In this document: one piece after another, positions 56,389 through 64,000 of the stretch
Numbering within the stretch: the first letter of the stretch is position 1
Layout of the letters: each line of letters starts with the position of its first letter
DNA from: Metridium senile
Taxonomy: Eukaryota > Cnidaria > Anthozoa > Actiniaria > Metridiidae
NCBI GenBank assembly: GCA_949775045.1
Contig: OX459108.1
Span: 13,849,711-13,913,710 of the forward strand
Direction of reading: 5' to 3'
Length of the DNA: 64,000 bases
The notes under the pieces: generated by a model
What the model saw: only the letters and a program-made list of their open reading frames with translations
What the model was told of the DNA's origin: nothing
The model's database searches: none
Translations under genes and position numbers: made by a program

Positions 56389-59300
56389 TTTAAGTTCCTT
56401 TAGGTGGGATTGGCGGTTGTTAAGGTTTGCAGTCCGCCTTCTAACCCTCCTACAAAATACTCTTTTCGCAGCCTCTCTATAGTCAGAAAGGCAAACAATA
56501 TACACACCAGGACTTAAACAAGAGTTTACAACAGGAAGGAAAAAAATAACAATAAAAACAAGCGACTTCCAATCGATGCAAAGTGAATAATCAACCAGAG
56601 AACGATCCTTCAAAATGAGACTTTGGATCCAGAACAGAGTACTCATCACGAAAATAGGCAGCCAGCAAATCATGTACAGAATTAACGAAGCAAGGACCAT
56701 GGTCACCGCGGCGCGAATCCGACTTATGCGAACCTTTCTTCTTGCCTCACTTAAGTGTTTCAAAATTTGTTGAGGTTGTGACAGCCGCCTTATTGTTATC
56801 AAGCTTAGCAAGAAAATGACCAGGAATATAATCAGTCTTAGTAGAACAGGAGTCAACACATGAATTGACGTGAACTTATAACCGACCATAGAGTATAAGC
56901 AAAAACCCTTTTTTAAAGTCGCTTTATAAAGTTTGAAGCTGCTGATGTAGTACATCGAGGGTGAAAGCCAACATATGCAGAGAATGGCCACTCGTTTCTT
57001 CATTGAGTGCAGTGCTGACCGTTTAACAGCTGTTGTAGCTCTGAATCGCTCAATACTTATAGCGAGGAGGGTGATCAGGGACACGTTAGGCAAAGAAGCA
57101 TGGAGAAAGAAGAGTGTCTTACAAATAGCAACACCTAGAACTCCATCGGGATAAAACGACAGTTTCCCCTTTGACAGAATAGAAATGTTGGCCAACATGT
57201 GGGTGATCAGAAAAATGGCATCAGACACGGCCATGTTGATGATCAAATGATGGAGGTTTGTACGCACTGTATATCTCAACGCCAGCACGATGATGAAGAT
57301 GTTAGCGAGTACTCCAAGACTGCATAGAAGTGCAGTGGCGATGGTTTTCACTAATTCCACTTGGATGCTGTCAGGGACACGGTATTTGCAGTCGTTGTAT
57401 CCCATAATAGAAGTAGTAACGCTGCTAATATAGATCGTGTTTGCTTGGAAGTGAGGACAGAGGTTTGTTTAAAAAATTTTAAATGATGTTCGTCTTTATA
57501 TAATACCTGCCTCAGTTTGCCAAAGAAATACTCAAAGAATATTGAATCAGTTCCCAGTAGTATATAAAAATATAACAAAGAGTCAGAAATTTATATAATA
57601 ACTGCGTCAGTTTGCGGATGAAATGCTCAAAGAATACTGAATCAATTCCCAGTAGTATATAAAAATATAACAAAGAGACAGAAATTTATATGATAACTGC
57701 GTCAGTTTGCGGATGAAATGCTCAAAGAAAATTGAATAAGTCCCAGCTGTTTGTATTCTATAGCTGCATATATACATATATATATACAACAAAGAGAAAT
57801 TTATATAATAACTTCATCAGTTTGCGGATGAGAAAATGTTTAATAATAATCAACTTCAAGCTGTTTAAAGTCTATAATATATATAAATATAACAAAGCGA
57901 CTGAAATTTATATATTAATAACTGCGTCAGTTTGCGGATGAAATGTTCAAAAATAATCAGTTCCTTGCTGTTTAAAGCCTATAGTATATATGAATATAAC
58001 AAAGAGTCAGAAATAACTAATATAAAATAACACATATTAAAAATATATATATTAAAATTACCGATGTTGCCTGCGTAAAAACTTTAATTGACGTACGTAT
58101 ATAACTAATATTACCCACTGTGTAGAAATTAAAAGACGCAATATTAGGCACACATTAACTGTTTCAAAGTCATTTAAGTCGGAATCGAATCACAATAGCG
58201 TACATATTTTTCATTAAGGTTGTCCAAGCATTCAGTTCGGACTGATTTCCTGAGCAGCTTTTTTGAATTTGTTTGGTTTATGTCATACTTCCTGCATTGA
58301 ATACCCTTTTTGAAATAGGTGTATGCCTATAATTCCTTTTCTTCTTGGAATACCTATCGCCTTGGACAACCTTTTTGAAATAGGTGTATGCCTATAATAA
58401 AGTTGCTTTTCATCTGATATTTAAATGAACTATTGCATTGGGAAACCTTTTTGAAATAGGTGTATGACTATAATATAATTACTTTGCATCTTTTAATAAT
58501 CTATCGCCTTGGACAACCTTTTTGAAATAGGTGTATGCTTACTTTTTAGTCAATATTTTTTCAGTTTGCGCCATTATATATAACGTGATCTGCCTCTACG
58601 TTCATGACTACCCATTTATCAATCATGACAAAAGGATTTTTCTTCTTCTTGGTAATGAATAACTGAACAGCCGTTCGAAAGTTAATGAAAAAATTGAAAA
58701 TGTCACAATCAAAGGAAGAAAGCTAAACAATTCTATTGATTTTGCTCTACGTGTCTCCAGATGAGACATATTTTAATAACGTTTTAACTATTTATCGCAA
58801 AGTAACATATGTTGAAGTGCTTTCATCAAAGAAATGATATTAAACAGTTTGATAACAATTCAGCTTTCGGCATCGTCATAAGTTCTAAATGTAAAGTTTA
58901 ACATAGCTTGTGTGGGCTGCGTTGGTACGTCTTTCTAAGGAAACAATTTGAGTACACTGAATGTACGAAAACAGTTCAACGCCATACCGGTCTAAATTAA
59001 ATAAATAACCAATACATAATTATTATTGTAAACTAGCGAGTAAACTAGTATAGGCTGCGTAGGTGTTTGATATAAACGATAAGTAATATAATCAAATTTG
59101 TAACACCGTAACAAATGTTGACTTAACATATTACTGACGTTTCGAGCTTTAGTTCTTAAATTTTTAGAGATCATTATAATGTTCCTATATATACTCACTT
59201 TTTCGTTTATAGATTCCAATTTGCTCTGAATAGGACAAGCTATCTGCCAGGCCAATAGTATACCAACATTACCACCCCAGTATAGGATAAGACGAATAAA

Positions 59301-62300
59301 TAATATGCTATTGCCTAGAGAACCAATCTAAAAAAATATTGATGGAAACATGTACTTTTTAGATATGAAATATTGATTAGCAAATACAGTGGTATCTTTA
59401 TTAAGCGGTCACCCATCTTAAGTGGTCACCCTCTCCCAGGTGATGTACTCGGAGGGTAACATGACAACCCCAAAAAAATACTCAAACCTGAAATTTTACA
59501 CCCAAAAAATACATGGCATGCAAATTTCGAACCCAAAAAAATACAAGGCTTAAATACTTCAAAACTTATTTATTGAATATAACAATTATCAGTATATTTT
59601 TTTACGGGAATGGCAAGATTTTTTTCCCACTGACAGTCAAACATCGGTGCATGATATATCTTGTTCTCAGATTGCAGATTTTTTTTGTCATATTCTGTTT
59701 GCATGATATTTTTCTGTACGATTTTTGTTTTCTTGTTCAGAGTGCTGCAATATATTTTCTTTCAAAATCTTCCACTTTATCAAAGATATGCCTATTGCAA
59801 TCTCAACCTGTTAAAAAAAAATCTCGCACGCTAATCAAACTATTTTGTTACTTCTCACCTACAATACCATATATGGTAATGGCATATTGTTTTCAATATT
59901 GTATACGGTATCTTTGATACGCACCCCCTTCAAAAGTCAAATGGTCCGCCCCTAAGCTCTTTTAGTCAAGTTGAATAGCAGCTGTTTTTATTTTGTAGCA
60001 ACAAATTGTACTCCAAGATATTTCAACATTTATGTTGATTATTATTAATATGTACGTTACCTCCTTTTTAAGTTCTGTGTTTGTAAATATCTTGTATACT
60101 CGGTACGTTTTAGCGAACATACCACCAAACGCCAGGGTAAATCCTGTAGAGAGAACCCACGGCCGTAGCTATGGCAACGACAGATAACGTTAGGGATACA
60201 CTTTCAATAGCTCGCTTATCAATTCATTTATTCATTTATTCATCTCTTTATTCGTTCCTACATTCTTTTATTCATTCATATATACCTCAATTAATTCACT
60301 TATTCGTGCTATCATTCATTCATTCATTCATTCATTCATTCATTCATTCAGTCAGTCATTCATTCATTCATTAGCTCATCCATTCATTCATCCATTTATT
60401 CATTCATTCATTCATCCATTCATTCATTAGCTCATTCATCCATCCAGTCATGCATCCATTTATAATTATCAATTACTGCCCGCCCGCCTGCCTGCCATTC
60501 ATGCATTCGAATTCATTTATTCCATCCATTCCGCATCCATTCATCCTTCCATTCAACCTTTCAATAATTCAATTTGATAAATTAATCAGTATTTATTGCC
60601 AGCACTTAGTAAGTGTGGATGAGTAAGTAGCGTACCATGCATGTCAGTTGTGGCGATGTTTGTAGATCAGATCCTGTTATGGTCGATAGAAGTACATCGG
60701 TATAACAAAGACAACATCCTAGCACGGTAACATTGTTGAAGTTAGGAGAAGACATCTTGATGTACCTAGAGGAAAGAGGAACACACATTCAAATTCTGGC
60801 CCCTTCTCCCTATTTTTCATTGCTTTTTTCTCTCACATTTTTGGGGATATTTGTCTCCCTATCCCTAATTTAATAATAATAATAATGCATAGATAATAAA
60901 GATATTTATATAGCTCTTATCCGCTTCTGTCAGTGCCAAGCTGTAGAGTTTTGGGCCACTAAGGCCGTCGAAATATACGAGTAAAACAACGAACAACTAC
61001 ACGCTCTTGCTTCACTTCTTTACTGATCAAGTTGAACCATGTGACTACACAGGTAGCCCAATACATGAATACACAGGTAGCTTAATACATGACACAAGCG
61101 CTTTAAAATTTTCTCGTGATTGTTTCCATGTCACAGTCTATTTGGAAGTCTTTTGAAATATGTATATGTTTCTCTCTTCTCCCTGATCTGTTTCTGCTCC
61201 TCATACACAAATAAGAAGATAAATATAAGGTACCTCTACCCTATGCCACACCCAAACTTACACCCCTTTTCTACCCCATCATTTACTAAGTCTTATTCTA
61301 ATATATAACCTACGATAGAAGAAGTTTAAAGCCAGACAGAATAACCAGAATCCCGATGGCTGACAATATGATAACTAGCAGCTAGCCCTACCTCCATACC
61401 CAAATTTACCCCTTTTTCCTACTCCGGTCTTAAACTAACCTGTGATTACGATAGAAGTAGTTCAAAGCCAGACAGAATACACAGAATAGAATCCCGATGA
61501 CTGACAATACGATGAAGGTAATGGTAACTGCTAGGTTCTCTGTGTACATCCTGTCCTTTCTAGTGGTACCGGCCAAAGGAACCCGGCCATCTAAAGAATA
61601 TATATAGAACATCATTAGTGTATATAGACCAGGGGCCAGTAGTACAAAGCCTGGATAAATCAATCATCAATCACTCCAACAACCAGTCAGTCAACCCCTC
61701 AATCAACTAATCAATCAATCAGTCCATTAGTCAGTCAATCAAACAATTAATCGATCAATCAATCAATCAATCAATTAGTTGAGTTTGTTTGATGTGTTCT
61801 TCTCTCCGGGTTTTCTCCGGGTTATCCGGTTTTCCTCCCTCCGCAAAAATGAACTTGTGAGCAGAGTTGTGTGCTAAAATATTCAACGTAGAGGTAGTGA
61901 GAGTGAGTCTGAGTCTCCCAAATTAGCAACTGGCTAAATACATTGAGACGTTAAAAAGGTGATTTTTTTTAATTTAAATCAATCAATCGATCAATCAACC
62001 AGTAAATCAATCAATCGATCAATCAATCAACCAGTAAATCAATCAATCCATCAATCAATCAATAAATCAATCGATCGATCAATCAACCAGTCAATGAATC
62101 CTCAACCATTTGGGTTGTATTTCATCAGTCTCAACATCAACCTCCATAACAATTACCTATTTTTTTATATATATGTTTGCATTTTGTTAGATATGACCAA
62201 TAAAACCTTTGAGGTCTACATAATAACAATCATTGCTGTTCTGTGATTAATAGCCATACCTGTCCACACAAACCCAGGGGAGCTAAGATTCAACCTTGCA

Positions 62301-63044
62301 TTTCTAACATCATAGAAACCAACTTGTATTTTTTCCCCGGCTAGAAACAAACAAATATAAACACATTACTATTATATCATTTTTCAATGAATGCTCATTC
62401 CAGTGATTATGGAAAATCGTGTGCACTGATATTTCGTTTAGAAAATCACCTACAGCGTTTCCCATTTCTTTGAAAGTGAATGGCTATTTTCAGAAAAAAA
62501 AACAATCACCTAACAAAATTAAATAACTTCTCCTCAGGCTCAGGCTCGAGGAATATCAATGATTTGTAACATCGACTTTGTCTTGGTCATTCGTCTTCGA
62601 TTAATTCGTGGAAAATAGTTGGCAATTAAGTTATATTTGTTTTCAATACAATATCGTGTTTACCTCTATTTTGAACGATTTTTATGACTGTCTGTCTGTC
62701 GCCATATTTGTCAAATGTTACTCTTCCCTAAACAATGTTAGAAAAATAATAATAAATATAGCTATCTGATCTTGCAACCACTGTCATGACCATCATCATC
62801 AACATCATCATCATTATCATCATCATCATGACCACCACCATCGTCATCGTCATCATCATATCATCACCACCATTATCATCAACGTCATCGTCATTATCAT
62901 CCTCATCCTCATCATCATCATCATCATCATCATATCATCACCACCATTATCATCAACGTCATCGTCATCGTCATTATCATCCTCATCCTCATCATCATCA
63001 TCATCATCATAATCATCACCACCACCACCATTATCATCATCATT

Positions 63045-63090
<46 letters not shown>

Positions 63091-63950
63091 CCATCGTCAT
63101 CATCATCATCAGGCACCATCATCATCGTCATCGTCATCGTCATCATCATCATCATCATCAGGTACCATCGTCATCACCATTATCATCGTCAACAGGCACC
63201 AACGTCATCATCATCACCATTGCCGTCACCACCATTATCACATCATTGCCAACATCATCATCATTTCGGCTCACCGTCTTCATAACATTATAAAACATTG
63301 TATAACATTATAAAACATTTTAACGAAAAATAATCTTACCGACATCCCAAGAAAATCTGTCTCATGGAGTTTCTTAATAAATATGTCGACAGCAATCTCA
63401 TCCTTGTATTTCAGTGTTTCTAGCGTCTTGTTGTATTTAGCTAACAGCGGTATTGATTTGTTGAGCATGCGTGCTATGGTCCATGCTGCGTCATAGGTGA
63501 ACGTCGAGAAGAGGTTTGTTGAGAGGTTGCGCTTGAGAATCATATCGTTATACTCCTTGTGAAGGTCCATTGCTGTCTACAAATAAATCATCATCATTTA
63601 CAACATTTTAACTGAGTATTTATAAAGTGTATTATTATTATTATTATTAACTTTTTCCCCATTGTCAATATTTTATAACTAAGCGTCATCTCAAAAGTTT
63701 TTCATATGGCTGTTAAATGCAAGTATTAACTTGGAAAACATCGTGCAATTATAGTTATTACCTTCTTGTTGACCAATGGTTGTGTAGATAATGTAATATC
63801 CATGGGAGCCGTCTCAATCAAATTGCTCGACGCAATCTTTAACTGTTCTGACGTACATGTGACGTCATAGGTAGTTTTCCACCAATTAGGGCTGTACCAT
63901 CCTACAATGATCCAAACAATCTTGTTGCCGTAGAAACCTTCGTTGAATGC
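52553..63950 (-). CDS. GABA-B-type metabotropic receptor (class C GPCR), 3' ten exons, 5' end outside the window
   Basis: Exons (transcript order): 63762-63950, 63340-63576, 62664-62727, 62260-62340, 61440-61590, 60636-60765, 60061-60168, 59199-59327, 53430-53762, 52553-52657; all phases agree. Seen: the last part of the venus-flytrap ligand domain (GWYSPNWW, TYDAAWTIARMLN, GRVTFDKYGDR), then seven TMs: TM1 in the exon ending CLALNYFYRNHR, TM2 TVLGCCLCYTDVLLS, TM3 WVLSTGFTLAFGGMFAKTYR, TM4 after RLILYWGG, TM5 before FLAWETRNVEHAALNDSK, TM6 and TM7 ending STICFLFVPK. These are class C GABA-B signatures. The last exon is short, giving a tail of about 34 residues (less sure, 0.65), without the long coiled coil of vertebrate GABBR1/2. 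Ligand unknown; GABA-B-like receptors are expanded in cnidarians, sponges and placozoans. One intron (53763-59198) holds another gene. Confidence 0.9.
52830..52935. repeat. CCTCTTCCCCTCC-rich polypyrimidine tract
   Basis: About one hundred bases of C/T on the plus strand, in the last intron of the GABA-B-type gene. Read on the transcribed (minus) strand it is G/A-rich. Confidence 0.85.
52975..53105 (-). mobile_element. SINE body fragment
   Basis: On the minus strand: GGTTATTCAGTTTTCCTCC, CCGCAAAAATGAGCATGTGA, GCAGAGTTTCGTG, the body of the SINE at 22571-22850; the head is missing. Confidence 0.7.
53110..53390. mobile_element. Foldback family with CAGCACGCGCG motifs, right-hand copy
   Basis: ACACGCGCGTGCTGTATGC, GAGGGGGTTGAGAAAAC, TCTATTTCTTTTATAGAA, TTGACCAACATGCAAACGCG, AGCCAATCAGAATGCGTGA. 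Inverted relative to the copy at 33345. Confidence 0.75.
53805..54425 (+). mobile_element. GACGCAGCCTATACTAGTT repeats with a nested LINE fragment
   Basis: Three tandem partial copies of a unit TTACGGTGTTACAAATTTCA, ACCTATTGTTTATATCAAAC, GACGCAGCCTATACTAGTTT. In the second, about 54011-54265 interrupts at GTTTATA: it starts with GATA repeats and CTTTATTATAATAAC and, on the minus strand, encodes RNKRHFRLPRCKTNR, a LINE C-terminal sequence. The first copy is preceded by GCTAAAGCTCGAAACGTCAG. Confidence 0.75.
54430..54850. repeat. GAT-rich simple sequence
   Basis: Irregular (GAT)n/(AAT)n leading into the minisatellite at 54860. No gene. Confidence 0.85.
54860..55700 (+). repeat. 78-bp minisatellite interrupted by the assembly gap
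   Basis: Units starting GTGTTGGCGATAATTACTAT at 54867, 54947, 55025, 55102 and on to 55257, then again from 55471, 55548 and 55627; spacing 77-80 bp. It resumes in register on both sides of the N run, so true length is unknown. Confidence 0.92.
55271..55470. other. Assembly gap (200 N)
   Basis: Exactly 200 N inside the tandem repeat; a fixed-size placeholder is likely. Confidence 0.99.
55775..55845. repeat. (ATC)n / (ATT)n microsatellite
   Basis: TATTATTATTATCATCATC run with more than ten pure ATC units, giving long false frames on both strands. Confidence 0.9.
56270..56385 (-). repeat. (GAA)n tract directly after the GPCR stop codon
   Basis: On the plus strand TTCTTCTTC with TTTTTCTTC interruptions for about 115 bp; on the sense strand of the GPCR it is GAA/AAG, beginning within a few bases of the stop, so it would form the start of the 3' UTR. 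Confidence 0.88.
56386..57405 (-). CDS. Class A (rhodopsin-like) GPCR, single exon, nested in a GABA-B-type receptor intron
   Basis: 339 residues, uninterrupted, start ATG at 57405 (MGYNDCKYRVPDSI; a short N-terminus with one Cys). Seven hydrophobic segments. TM1 has GVLANIFIIVLA (GN replaced by AN), TM2 LIINMAVSDAIF, ECL1/TM3 Cys in AICKTLFFL, DRY replaced by SIERFRA, TM6 CWLPIFVMSTLF with the usual CWxP, TM7 NSCLSPGVYIV where NPxxY would be. A basic C-tail ends in QSHLKELK. The overall look is of the peptide/tachykinin-like or orphan receptors common in cnidarians; ligand unknown. It lies on the same strand as, and wholly inside, the 53763-59198 intron of the GABA-B-type gene. The missing intron suggests either an ancestrally intronless receptor or a retrocopy. 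Confidence 0.9.
57470..58035. repeat. Tandem units of about 120 bp upstream of the GPCR
   Basis: AACTGCGTCAGTTTGCGGATG recurs (with small changes) at about 57510, 57600, 57695, 57812 and 57920, each followed by AAATGCTCAAAGAATA and a TATATAAAAATATAACAAAG block. Possibly 5' flank of the GPCR; no coding frame. Confidence 0.8.
58300..58545 (+). repeat. Four direct copies of a MITE end, CTTTTTGAAATAGGTGTATG
   Basis: The 20-mer recurs near 58307, 58369, 58448 and 58517 (spacing about 60-80 bp), each followed by CCTATAAT or similar and preceded by CCTTGGACAAC. It is the right end of the TACACCTATTTCAAAAATC family, tandemly amplified. Confidence 0.85.
59030..59170 (-). mobile_element. GACGCAGCCTATACTAGTT repeat, minus-strand copy
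   Basis: AAACTAGCGAGTAAACTAGT, GTTTGATATAAACGATAAGT, TTTGTAACACCGTAACAAAT then CTGACGTTTCGAGCTTTAGT. It mirrors 53805-53960, so the nested GPCR gene lies between inverted copies. Confidence 0.8.
60200..60570 (+). repeat. (CATT)n microsatellite region
   Basis: CATTCATTCATTCATTCATT runs with CATCCATT variants in an intron of the GABA-B-type gene, beginning about 30 bp from the 60061-60168 exon. Confidence 0.9.
61660..62105 (+). repeat. (AATC)n arrays split by a SINE
   Basis: TCAATCAATCAATCAATC before 61780 and TCAATCGATCAATCAACCAG after 61975. The SINE body 61783-61965 lies between the two halves, suggesting it inserted into the array. Confidence 0.85.
61783..61965 (+). mobile_element. SINE body copy
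   Basis: GAGTTTGTTTGATGTGTTCT, GGGTTTTCTCCGGGTTATCC, TTTTCCTCCCTCCGCAAAAA, GTGAGCAGAGTTGTGTGCT, GAGGTAGTGAGAGTGAGTCT; the tRNA-like head is missing. Same family as 22571-22850. Confidence 0.78.
62785..63265 (+). repeat. (ATC)n array with a duplicated block
   Basis: Long (TCATCATC)n with a block TCATATCATCACCACCATTA repeated at about 62858 and 62930. Open frames encoding His/Ser or Met/Asp runs are artefacts. Lies in the intron after the 63340-63576 exon. Confidence 0.92.
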
Positions 63951-64000
63951 CTACGTATATAAAGGAAATATCTGTGTTGGTTAGAGTGCATGGTCGGGGG

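Noticed and set aside
62786..63313. His/Ser-rich frame and its Asp/Met antisense
   Set aside because: Pure (ATC)n repeat lying in an intron of the GABA-B-type gene.

Overview
The window is intron-rich, AT-rich animal nuclear DNA (GT-AG introns, 200-base N gap at 55271-55470, many foldback transposons, SINEs, LINE fragments and microsatellites). Gene content (ZNFX1, ZUP1, an SRSF4/5/6-type SR protein, a patched-related protein, a Ly6/uPAR protein, a peptide-type GPCR and a GABA-B-type receptor) and the style of the repeats suggest a non-bilaterian metazoan, most likely an anthozoan cnidarian. The species is inferred, not proven. Exon coordinates were assembled by hand from splice sites, reading phase and family conservation.

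Layout. (1) 38-14543, +: nine-exon ZNFX1 orthologue (SF1 helicase plus NF-X1-type zinc fingers) with an enlarged, repeat-bearing N-terminal half and an in-frame TAA at 6014-6016 inside the QHRMRP helicase motif. (2) 16410-24033, -: complete nine-exon ZUP1/ZUFSP deubiquitinase. (3) 24730-30611, +: complete eight-exon SR splicing factor, head-to-head with ZUP1 across 696 bp. (4) 34560-39229, -: complete four-exon patched-domain (PTCHD/PTR) 12-TM protein of 916 residues. (5) 39230-45570: gene-poor, repeat-filled. (6) 45571-50070, +: secreted/GPI-anchored protein with two Ly6/uPAR domains; the first domain has an apparent frame break. (7) 52553-63950, -: the 3' ten exons of a GABA-B-type class C receptor, running off the right edge. 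(8) 56386-57405, -: a single-exon class A GPCR nested on the same strand in a 5.4-kb intron of the GABA-B-type gene.

The genes do not form an operon or one obvious pathway. ZNFX1 (RNA sensing / small-RNA biology in known animals), ZUP1 (K63-ubiquitin, genome stability) and the SR protein are housekeeping/defence genes; the right-hand third is receptor-rich. No wholly new system is evident. The strongest oddities are the ZNFX1 nonsense codon and its tandem 56-residue repeats carrying SUMO-consensus motifs, a 14-bp palindromic-half motif scattered about ten times in a ZUP1 intron, a nested transposon-in-LINE insertion whose excision restores the reading frame, and the Ly6 frame break. About half of the window is repeats, described individually below.
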